Assembly (NCBI RefSeq): GCF_030253575.1
Contig: NC_080568.1
Location: 3,333,501-3,397,500 of the forward strand
Reading direction: 5' to 3'
DNA: 64,000 nucleotides
Origin: Rhododendron vialii
Lineage: Eukaryota; Streptophyta; Magnoliopsida; Ericales; Ericaceae
Shown here: positions 46,793 through 56,799 of the stretch, piece by piece
How positions within the stretch are numbered: the first letter of the stretch is position 1
Layout: every line of letters begins with the position of its first letter
Made by a program: the position numbers and the translations under genes
Notes under the pieces: model-generated
Seen by the model: only the letters and a program-made list of their open reading frames with translations
Told to the model about the DNA's origin: nothing
Database searches by the model: none

Positions 46793-49700
46793 TTAATGGA
46801 ATGAATCTACTTTACCTTGTCCGTCCTCAGGAGGTTTGAGCCTAAAAGATGTCACAGTGATCTTATTTCCAACCCCTAGTAACACCACAGCTTGATATAT
46901 CTTAATCTTGTCTCCATCAGCAAGATTGGCCTCAAAGGTTATGTAGAATCTGATGCCTTTGACAACCTGAGCCATCACCTTCAAAACCTTCACAAACTCC
47001 AGCTCTCTCTTTTCGTCCTACAAACGAGTTTTTAACATACTGAGTTTTTGGGTCATTTCGCATTTAGCTTTTACTCCAGTGATTTTGTCCAACAGAGTCT
47101 CGAATGGGTCGGAGAGGATATTACTACAAGTAAATCACTTGACCAATGTAATTGGTAAAGAAGACAGGAAAGAGAATGTAGAGGCCACCACAGCGAAAGC
47201 ACGCGCGAAAGAAAGCAAACACATTATTTATGTAATCCGGCACAAATATTCCTTCCTCCCCAAAGAACAGAGTAGTTCACCGTGATATGGGTGAGTTACA
47301 AAATTGTGAGAAAAAATACCCAATACCAAGCCCTCGTTCGTGCGTATTTTTCTCACTGTCTTTGCACGCCTCCCTCCCAACATACTTAACAAAGCACTAT
47401 TTTCTCTCCTTTAATTCTGCACCAACTTGGTATAACCAGATGGTATGTGCACAAAGAGACAATACAAGGTAACATGTCCTTTTCAACCATTTCTTTAGTG
47501 ATCAAGGAAGAATTAGCCATTTGTACATGGAGAAAAGGGTGAATGATTGAAAACAAAACCCAGATAGACACCTATCATCATGTAAAAGCACCTATCACAC
47601 TGGACCATCAAGTCATCTGAATTTGCCTTTTACTTTTGCAATACACAACAATCAAGTCAGGCATGAACTCACCCGTGGTGGCTTTACACTTTAATATACA
47701 ACATTAGCTTGCGCAAATAGAGTTTAATACTCCCTCCGTAGTCCGTCCCAATTTGTTTTTCCAATTGTCGAAATTCGTGTCTTTCAAAAATATACTTATA
47801 TCTTACATTTTATAATTTTTTTTATGATTTTGAAGATCTTGTATAATAAAACTAATTGAAATCTATCAAACAAGATCCATATTGCATATTAAAAACATTA
47901 TGAATTGAAAATTATAGATAATTCTTTGAGAGGTCAAACGCTCTCAAAAAGTCAAAAAAAAGGACAAACAAACCGGGACAGAGGGAGTAACAATACCACC
48001 AATTTGCGCACTATACCATCAATGACCACTACCAGTAGGATACGTGATATCTCATGTATTACCATTTTCTTCCTAAAACAAATCCATTCACCCTTCCGCC
48101 ATCTACTTTTCCTATCTTCCTACCCAAATAAGACCAATGGTACATTGTCAGGCATATACAAACGGCATTTACGCATTTTAAATACCTCCTCTGTCACCAG
48201 AACATCACCCATGATTTTCATGTTTGCCTTTACAGTTAAGGAAGAGCAATACAAATTTAAATGGCCAAAAAGATCATTTTTGTAGGAAATATTTTGGAAA
48301 ATAAAAGGCATACCTCAGTTTTCTCTTTACATAACAGGACTGAAATCATAAACTGGTATAAGACAAGTGCATCTACACTCTACATAACAGGAGGCGACAA
48401 TATATAACAAATAAATCCACAAATCATGTTGCTAAAAGCACCTCCAACCCTTTCCATCAACTTTAAATTTTAGGAGAGAGTGCAAAATTTCAGCTCCAAG
48501 ACTTCCATCAAGTCTCTCTATGTCAAGGTGCGGAAGGAGCATAGTTCTTGTCAAATGGAGGATGAAATCTCTATCAATTTGGCAATGCCCTAGTTCAGTT
48601 CAATTCTGATGAAAGTTTTAAAAGGCAAAGGAGATAGTTTTCTGTTCATCATATTTGCTTTATGGGATAACTTAATAATTTGTAACAATGATTTGATGAA
48701 GAGAAAGATCAAGCGTTGAAGGGTCCAAAATCAAGCAAAGCTTTTAATCGAAATTCTTGCTCACATCATAGAACAGGTGAAGGGTTGGAGTATCCCTGAG
48801 TCTGTTAGATTACCACGTGAGAGAATACATAGTGATCCATTGTAGTAAATCACTCGTAATATGTATGCTGAAAAAAATCATGTTGCAACATTGTCCTAAC
48901 ACTTTTTGTGTCAATCTCATTCTTACTTTAAGGGTCATTTTTCAATGTCAATACCATGACTACCATCAATTAATAGCGACGGCATGGTCAGGGTTTGCTT
49001 ATGTGGAGACTGGAGTCGATGTTCCATTAATGGCTATTAGAAGGATTTGGCAAGAAAAAAGGGTGTTTGCCCCAAATGACATCCACGAGATTTCTAAAAA
49101 CCTTACCAAATATTCAAATCCATAACTCATTCGTTCCCCACCTCAAATCCGTAACTTAGTCGCTCCTCACCTAAAATTCCTAACCCCGAATTCATGCTCC
49201 ACTCAAATCCAAACGAAACGCCACTACAACACTGACTCCTATCTACAATCCATTTACCACCACTACCACCCTCTCTCTTTCCTACTCCTACCTCAACCCC
49301 TTTCATCTTTCCTCTGCATGCACCATCAGTTGACGACGACGAACAAGGGTTATTATAATATGTAAAACCATAATCTTAAAAGCCCACCTCAAATTCTGAC
49401 ATCTCAAACCCAAATTGTTAATCGCAAACTTCAATTTTGTTGAACCAAATTAATTTTTGTCACACATTGAAATTCACTCCAATCTGACTTCCTTTTTGCT
49501 CTGTGCTTCCTTATTGATTTGTGGTTCAATTGCAAATATTTGAGCTTTGTCGTTGAAAACCTTTTAAGTCCATAAATTTTTTTTTCCCTCCATGTGGTTG
49601 GTTGATGAATTAAAGGAAGAAGAAGGTGAAGACAAATACTAACACAAATAAATTACTGGTTTACTAAAAAACAAAACCAAGTACCTTGAAACGAAGTCTG

Positions 49701-50490
49701 TATTCGTCAACTGCAAGCTGTGAACCGAAGTCATAATCGAAGAATCTCTTGTCTTCTATATCCACTGGACCAATTTGACCCAACATGTTGACTCCGGGTA
49801 TAAATTCAACATCAAAACCCTAAACAACCCAATATAAAAATCTTACATTCAAAGGTGTCATAACAAAAACAACTTTTTCAACATTCAAAACCGTAATCGA
49901 TAGTGAGAACATAATCAATAGCAACTAACAAATAGTTATCCGCTATCAATTCATCTCTCTATCGCAATTGAATTCAACGTCCCATTGATAGCTCAGTTTT
50001 CAAATGTAATACGTGTTAGCTTAGTCACATAATCCTTCAAAATGTCCCACGCTCGCGCTCTCAATACTCGTACTACACTCACGCCCTCAGTCCTCGTTCT
50101 CGAGGACTTTAGTATGTTGACATGTGTTTCAAAGACACTTTCATGCTCACCCCGCGCTCACGCACCCAAATTATGTCAATTAGGGTGTTAGTCAATAACA
50201 ATGATTCATGTACATGCGAGCAAATCGAGTAAGAATCCATAAGAAAATGAGGGTTTACTGACACCGCTCTTCTCAACTTGTTCGGAATAAAGGCGGTATT
50301 CCTCATCAGTCATATCTTGATCGCTGTCGGAATCATCATCTGTATCCGTCGCTCGAAATCCTGGTGTAAGTATAGGGGGTAGATTTTTGTCGTAACCGAA
50401 GAGTTTAACCAAACTGAACACCTCGATTTCATCTTCGGATGTCTCTGTATCATCCGACCATTCTTCCGAAAATTTCTTTTCAGTTTCCAT
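46793..50490 (-). CDS. Cystatin/monellin-like acidic protein, UPF0725-type (L2 copy)
   Basis: Exons at 50490-50263, 49819-49685 and 47017-46793, in phase 0, give about 195 residues. Exon 1 (METEKKFSEEW, then DTDDDSDSDQD) is almost the same as in L1. Exon 3 has lost one codon (FEANLADGD instead of FEAKDLADGD) and has further replacements (VVKGIRFYITF, LGVGNKITVTSF). The exon 1 donor is GTCAGT rather than GTAAGT, a weaker site that could reduce splicing. A Stowaway-like MITE sits in intron 2. The gene diverges from the L2 NF-YC13-like gene, 2.36 kb away. It has no inhibitor-type QxVxG loop. Function unknown. Confidence 0.65.
47730..47987. mobile_element. Stowaway-like MITE in cystatin intron 2
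   Basis: The ends CTCCCTCCGTAGTCCGTCCC and, inverted, CTCCCTCTGTCCCGGTTTGT are flanked by TA (47728-47729 and 47988-47989). L1 has one TA at 12508-12509 and no element, so it inserted after the large duplication. Confidence 0.9.
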
Positions 50491-50689
50491 TGATCTCGAT
50501 TCAATCAATCGCAAACCCTAGGCTGTAGTGTCGTAAGAAAAGAGAAAATATTTCAGCCTCCTATATATGTAAGGGAATAAAAATAACTACATCGACAATC
50601 CATGAGGTTAGTGAATATTACAAATAACACACTTCAGGTTTTGAATTGGGCATTTTAGCTCTGGTCTATAAAATATAATTCCACTCGGA

Positions 50690-51060
50690 TTTCTCTAATT
50701 AACGAAACACTAAAATTCTGTGAAAGTATCTAAAATCTAAACATTGAAAGTGCCTAACCTCTAGGGCATCCTATAAAAGTGCTTAAACTCTAGGGTACCC
50801 TATAAAAATGCCTAAACTCCTAGGGTACCCTATGAAAGTGCTTAAACTGTTAAAATCCTATAATAGGAAAATGCATCCTAAAACCTCTATGAAAGTGTCT
50901 AAACTTAAACTTAGAGCTCTATGAAAACGTCTAAATCTAAACCATGGAGTACCCTAAAACCCTAGGGTACTCTAAGATTTTAGGGTACCATAAAATCCTG
51001 ACATACCTCAAAATCTTAGAGTGACACTTCTATTAATAGTAAATGTATTTTTGTAAAAGT
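50690..51060. repeat. Degenerate minisatellite, period about 34 bp
   Basis: L2 counterpart of 15250-15620. Units contain CTCTAGGGTACCCTATAAAA and CTAAACTCCTAGGG. Many hold CCTAGGGT near-palindromes. Confidence 0.65.
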
Positions 51061-52000
51061 TGACCTAATAGTAATTAAGTATTTTATATCTCCTTAATGG
51101 GAATTAAGTGTCATTTCTTTGTACTTAAAAGTAAAAAACTGTTTTTTTGGCAAATGACCTCCCATGATGTCACTTCTCAGTGTTTGTTGAATAGGAGTTA
51201 AAAGAACAATTTTAAAAAGGAATGAATCCTATTCGGTCCATGTTTTGGATTGGAAGAGACAGGTCTGATGGGAACGTTCATTTACTGCAATCGATGGTTT
51301 GGATGTACTCACCAGTAAAAGTGAATTTATGAGAAAATCTTAACCGTCGAATCTATGGGTACTTAAATAGGAGTTTTGCAAAGATACATAAATTCACATC
51401 CTAGAGTTTTAAGTATCTTTTATTTAAATTCTCCAATGCTATATAAGTTATTTAACACATACTCAAATAAAGCTTTTGACCCAAAATTTCACTCAAATTT
51501 GGATTACAATTGGGTAACAGCTAGAGATGCTCAACATACTACTTTGTCTTTACCCAACCAAGGGGTTTGACCTAATTAATCAATCTATTATTTTTTGAAC
51601 TTGAAGTTAAATGTCAACTTTTTTATTAACTACTCGTCTTGATGGGAAAAAAGTAACAAAAAACGGATCAGATTTAAAAAAAGAAGAAGTTCATATAGGA
51701 AACAATTCAAAGAATCTCTTTTCTTTGTATTTTTTTTTGTCTTTATTAGAATTTTAAAATTCTTTCTAATATTTTTTACTTTTAAAATTACTCTAGTCAA
51801 AATGAATAATAACCACAAAGATTTGGGGCAAACCTAAGTCAAGATTTGAGAGTAATCCCCCACTTAAGTGGGCCTCACGCTAATGAACTGTTTGATCAGT
51901 CCCTAAAAATCAATAGAGACACGTGCATAAGTTGAGGTGGACAATACAAGTGTTAAATACAATCCATGCTTAGAGTACTCCCGTCTTAAAGCGTGTAGTG

Positions 52001-52160
52001 CGACCGATCCGGCTATCCATGTAGACAATTAACGACTTGTTTTTAATCTGAACAATAGATGATTCAGATTTGTAGAAGTTCGACCGATCCGGCCATCCAT
52101 GTAAACAATTGACGGCTTGTTTTTAATCTGAACAATAGATGATTCAGATTTGTAGAAATT
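52001..52160. repeat. 80-bp tandem duplication upstream of NF-YC13-like L2
   Basis: Two units start CGACCGATCCGG at 52001 and 52081. L1 has one unit (about 16740-16820). Confidence 0.85.
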
Positions 52161-52402
52161 CGAATTAAATATGAACTGTCGGTGCCAAAATGAACAACCA
52201 AATTAGTCGCACTACATTGTAGGGCGACCCTATAGCATCTCCAAATCCTGATAGATCAGGATCCGGGAATGTTGTATGACGCACTTTGTAATGCACCCTA
52301 TGTGAAAATTTTGGACCATTCATATTAATAATTAATGGTTCAAATATGTGTTTTTTTAATTTTAAGACAAACAGATTCCATTCCATTTACAATAGAGTAT
52401 GC

Positions 52403-52847
52403 TTTTTGCGTCAGACAGTTAAAGAGCCAAACACCACCGAGGTGCTAGCCCAGCTGGCGAGGGTCACCACTCCCCTTAACACATACGGAGGTTCAAGACT
52501 CAGCAGGTGTTCGAAATCCGTCTGTGAATCAAAGGGGGGAATTTTTCATCAACTGTGCACTAGAGTGGTGCCGTGGTGACGGCCCGTCCTTCCGGACGGT
52601 AGTTATGGCTTGAACCGGACATTCCATTGGCAGATAAAGAGCCCCTATGGTCACACCCAAAAGGAGTTGCTACGCTGGTCGTCTCCTCTTATCCTTTTTG
52701 ATTATCAAAAAAAAAGTTAAAGGGCCAAACGGCGGGCAATTTGAAAAGACCCCAAAACCCTCCAGTTGTCCAAGTCCTTTTCCCGCCAAAACTAGAAACC
52801 CTAAAACCACGTCCTGGTCCATACCCTCCTTCACTCTCAGACCTCCA
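52403..52847 (+). promoter_or_regulatory. NF-YC13-like proximal promoter/5' UTR (L2), split by a SINE
   Basis: The distal E2F position reads TTTTTGCGTC (52403-52412), having lost the CGCGCC core seen in L1, S1 and S2. The proximal site TTTTCCCGCCAAA (52778-52790) is intact and the telo-box AAACCCTAA is at 52796-52804. The SINE separates the two E2F positions, moving them from about 75 bp to about 370 bp apart. Confidence 0.55.
52433..52714 (+). mobile_element. tRNA-derived SINE in the NF-YC13-like promoter
   Basis: Box A TAGCCCAGCTGG (52446-52457) and box B GGTTCAAGACT (52490-52500) are 32 nt apart, and the element ends in a T-rich stretch and A9. Target duplications AGTTAAAGAGCCAAAC (52417-52432) and AGTTAAAGGGCCAAAC (52715-52730) flank it. 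L1 has the single target at 17092-17107. The body is 282 bp and the 3' end lies 133 bp before the L2 start codon. Confidence 0.92.
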
Positions 52848-53261
52848 ATGGCGGAACAAGAAGAAGAGGAACACGACACAGCAGCAGAGACCATCGCCCC
52901 GTCCCTCCCCCCAAGCCGAGTCAAGAAGATCATGAAACTCGACAAGGAAATCAACAAGGTCAACGCGGAAGCCCTGTTCTTGGTCTCCTGCTGCACCGAG
53001 CTCTTCCTCAAGTTCCTCGCCGAGGAATCTGCCCGGGTCGCGGTCGAGAAGAAGCGGAGGACGATGAAGCTTGAGCACCTGAGAGTCGCCGTCAAGAGGC
53101 ACCGGCCGACGAGCGATTTCCTCCCCGAGTCGCTTCCGGTGGCTTCTGAGCCAGTTGTGGATCGGCCGAAGGCGGCAGAGAGGAACCGTGGTCGAACTGC
53201 TGAGAAGCCGGTCCCAGCGGGTACTCATCGGATCGATGATTTCTTTCGCAAGGATTCTTAG
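52848..53261 (+). CDS. NF-YC13-like: NF-YC13/Dpb3-like histone-fold protein (L2, full length)
   Basis: Single exon, 137 residues. An acidic N-terminus (MAEQEEEEHD) is followed by a histone fold at about residues 23-92: RVKKIMKLDKEINKVNAEAL (alpha-1/alpha-2), CCTELFLKFLAEESARVA (alpha-2), KKRRTMKLEHLRVAVKRH (alpha-3 region), then TSDFL. A basic, Pro-containing linker leads to the C-terminal THRIDDFFRKDS. Length and order match Arabidopsis NF-YC13, which is related to the Dpb3/POLE4 subunit of DNA polymerase epsilon. Such proteins pair with an NF-YB/Dpb4-type histone-fold partner in the nucleus. The residue 126-133 motif T-H-R-I-D-D-F-F resembles a PCNA-binding PIP box with T for Q. The ATG in CCAATGG follows a 5' UTR shared with the other copies. 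Confidence 0.85.
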   Translation: MAEQEEEEHDTAAETIAPSLPPSRVKKIMKLDKEINKVNAEALFLVSCCTELFLKFLAEESARVAVEKKRRTMKLEHLRVAVKRHRPTSDFLPESLPVASEPVVDRPKAAERNRGRTAEKPVPAGTHRIDDFFRKDS

Positions 53262-53376
53262 TTTTTTGGGGCAATTTATCCATGTTGAGTTGATTTACGT
53301 GAGTTTGTTATGTTTTGTTTGATGGATTCGATGGTGTGAAATCATTTGGGAATATATGGAATTTGAGTGCCTGGTG

Positions 53377-54176
53377 TGGGGGCGTGATTTCTTCGTGCTC
53401 CTTCTGGTGCGGCCGCCTCCGAGTGTGGGACCGTGTATGCTAACGCCGATCTTGATGTACCTGCAGAACCGGAGGGGAGTGTTCCTCCGGGAAGAAGCTC
53501 CGACGAACTAGTCAGCAAGTGGAGAAATGAGAAGTTTAGTAAGAAAGTATGGAGAGAGAGGGAGAGAGAAGTGTGTTCTTTTAGATCAGATCATCCTCCT
53601 TATCTCAGTGGTCATGCTTCTCTATTTATAGGCAAAGAGGTGAAGTGCTGAGCAAGTTGGCCACACTTTCCACGTGTCACGTTCTGCTCGGTTGGCGCCT
53701 CTCTAGCAGGGCCATTTAATGAACACCACTTTCCTAGTCTTTCAGAGCCACATGGGCTGATGTCAGGAGGGTCACATCGTTCAGAGACGTCACTTCGAAT
53801 GTAAGAAAGGACAGCCTTCTTATCAGTAGATATTTATGGAAGGTTCCACAATCGTCTAGGTTCGGCGGGACCCACGTCCAGCATACGAATTATCCGAGCG
53901 TATGATATCCCGGCCGAGGCACACCCTGGCCGAACAAACGGAAGTTCGTATCCGTGCGCTTGATAAAGCCCCGAGCGAGCTTATGTGTCGTACGTTCGGA
54001 TGTTGCTTATAATTGTTCGGTGAAGTAATCGTGGTTCTGTCTATATTTCGGCCCAGCCGACGTCCAGACTTATTTGAAGGCGAATCGTGATAGCTTGGAT
54101 GATGGGTCAAACAACGTGTGAACCCTCATCGCCCCTTTTGGACCTGGTGAACCTTCGGATATTTCGGCCCCCTACA
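53377..54176. mobile_element. 800-bp insertion 3' of NF-YC13-like L2 (possible solo LTR)
   Basis: CCTGGTG lies on both sides (53370-53376 and 54177-54183). L1 (CCTAGTG, 17699-17705) and S2 (CCTGGTG, 60196-60202) are uninterrupted. The insertion starts TGGGGGCGTG and ends CCCCCTACA, i.e. TG...CA with related G-rich/C-rich termini. It is much more GC-rich than the flanks and has a TATTTATAGG sequence near 53624. TG...CA suggests a solo LTR, but a 7-bp duplication is not the usual 5 bp, so the class is open. Confidence 0.7.
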
Positions 54177-54183
54177 CCTGGTG

Positions 54184-54700
54184 CCATGGTTTTTCACTAC
54201 AAATTGAAAATTGACAGAAACGTGTTAGTAAACAGGTCTAGCTCGAGTTTGAGTTTTAAGTTCGTTAAACCGGCTCAATTATAACTCGGCTCAATTATAA
54301 AAGTTTGGCCCATTTGTAGAGGCTCCTGTAGTAAAAGAATCAAGCTCGAAAACCTCAATAATAAACGAGCCAAGCTTTATCACGTCAAAGCTGGGCTCGG
54401 AATGACCCCAACATCCTCTATTCATCCACTCAAACCAGCGGATAATTCTCAGGCGGTGGGGGATTGACCGGCGGCGGCGGATCAGAGTCGTGCTCGAGTG
54501 GCTTAGAAGCCGATTCTGGCTGTTACTTGACGGATCGATGACTTCTTTCGTATGAAGTCATTGGTTGTATTTTTTGGTTGATTTATGGATGTTGTGTTGA
54601 TTTAGTGAGTTTGTTATGTTTGTTTGGTGAAATAGTTCAACGGTGTAAAATTATTTTGGAAATGTATGGAATTCGAAGGCCTAGTGCCAAGTTTCCCATT
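54184..54700 (+). repeat. NF-YC13-like 3' flank with partial duplicate of gene end (L2)
   Basis: Equivalent to 17706-18260, including the second RIDDFFRMKS-like segment near 54535-54565. Not a gene. Confidence 0.6.
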
Positions 54701-56505
54701 AGAAAATGGATAAGCCAGAATTAATGTTGTTCTGTTGGGCTCATGAAGGCTAATCAAACATGGGTATTGGAATGAAGGGATTAGACTTCAGTTAGTAAAT
54801 GAGAGTGGTGCAAATTAGGTTGGATTGTTGACATGCCCATTTTCAACAAAGCAGTACTGTGGATACAAATTAAAGTGCACAGATCCGGACATATGTGTCC
54901 GAAATCATTTGATGTGTAAGGGCACCACAAGTCTACCATGTGGACCCATGTGTAGTGGTCGGTTCCGGACACAAATGTGGATGAATCTGTGCAATTTTGT
55001 TAATCGAAATCCGTATTGATCAAAGTCCAAAAAGAGCCTAATTGTTTTGATTTGTCAAGGACAGGTAAGAGTTGTGGTAACTAACACAATGCCTGCAGTT
55101 TGTTCCTACTCTGAACTTGAGTTACAGTACTACTGCAATCTTCGTGAATTTGTTACTTTTCATGAGGACCACCACCCCAACTCACAGAGTCACTCTCTCA
55201 CCGACCTTTAAACAACCGCCACCCAACCCATATGGTTACCACAAAACCACCACAAGCCATACATATGGTTATGAGTGAAACCACCAACTCCTCCTTCATC
55301 TCTTTCCCCCAACTCTCTCCCTCTCCCTCTGCCTCTGCCTCTGTTTTTATTCCCTCCATGGATATGTCTCTGTTTTTATAGTGCTACCTTTACCTTCTTT
55401 GTTTTAAAACTGTAATTGAATAAAAGGACGATATAAAACTGTATTTGAATTTCAATTTTCTGCAGCAAGAAATTAAAGCAGTTTTGAGTAGGCAAAACTA
55501 CGGGGATCACAGTCAGTTAAACTACACAAAACCCCATCGTCGATTAATTATACTGTAATTTTCTGACATGCAAGCATACTTCTTTTTCGTTGAAATCCGG
55601 TGAGAAACTGTAACCAAATGAAAGAAGAAGAAATACAAGAGAAGTCAGTGCTTTCCTTCTACTGCAGCAAGTAGGTTATCGCATATTCACGGTAACCATT
55701 TTAAACTCCATAAGCAAGCCGAACATCATCTTACCCAACCGAACGACCTGCAAATAACAATGCAAAGAAATCAATAATCTGCAAATAAAACCGTCCACCA
55801 CGTGATGGTGGTTAAAATGCCAATACAAGTTGAAGGTTAACATGCCAACATTCCTACATAATGTAGGATTATCTATTCTCATATATAAAGGTCATATATA
55901 AAGGGAGAGGAGCTTTTGGGGTGACCTGTTTTTGAAGCCATGCCACAAAAGTGATTTCCATTTTTGTCCTAATCAAAATCCAATTTTTACATCCAATCTT
56001 AGTGTAACATGGTATAAGAGCTAGGCTTTTGGGGTATTGGAGTAGACTCTCTAATCCCTATTTCCTATGGATACACTCTTTTTTCTACTATAACCATAAT
56101 TTAAGGTGCAACGATTCTGATGAGATAAGGCCATTGTTTACTTCTCTTAGTTCTTCATGCGTGAATCAGGGGTCTAATGTGCAGGAGAGCGTTGAAACTT
56201 TTAATTCGACCTCCAAAACTAACTGGAAGCTTCCTTTTTGTGTGGGTTGAGTTTCCATATAAGTAGGGACTATGGCTGGCTTATGGCTTCTCATTGCCAA
56301 TGAGTAAGCCAATTGGTTTCTAGTTGAATACTGTAGCATTTGAAAAACATAGGTCATTTTAAACAAAAGAATTAGCTGATGTGCATCATTATAATGACCG
56401 TATACGAGGAAATTATCAAGGTACAATGTCACTACCGTTTAGTAACCCGAAACACTAATATACCAGTTCAATTTAGAAAATTGTGCTTCCACGAGATGAT
56501 ACAGG
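54701..56505. other. No gene seen; L2/S2 junction region
   Basis: Counterpart of 18261-20030. It holds the 118-bp inverted-repeat element (about 54877-54994), the block shared with 18708 and 27121, the S-unit leader from about 55430, and a TGGTATAAGAGCTAGG motif at about 56010. Confidence 0.55.
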
Positions 56506-56526
56506 TGTACTAACCGTGGCTGAGGT

Positions 56527-56575
56527 GACCTTCCCAGAACCATTCTTTCCCATGATTGCCTGTACCTTCTTGAAT
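56527..56575 (-). pseudogene. ABC ATPase Walker A relic (SufC-like), S2
   Basis: The minus-strand frame reads KKVQAIMGKNGSGKVT, a Walker A-like segment with Val in place of the P-loop Ser. Confidence 0.4.
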
Positions 56576-56799
56576 GGAAAAAGAGAATAAGTAGCGGCAG
56601 AAATAAAACTCAAAATCAGACCTCTGTAAAGCTTCACTTCAATTTGCAATAATAAACATCTAAAATAAGCCAATATTATAGAAAGAAACACGAGATCCAA
56701 CAACCACCTGCACATTTCTAGTCCCTTGGTCCAATACCCTTTGTCATCAGATATTGATTGATATCTCAGCAAAGCTACAGGAAAACAAAATGAAAAGCA

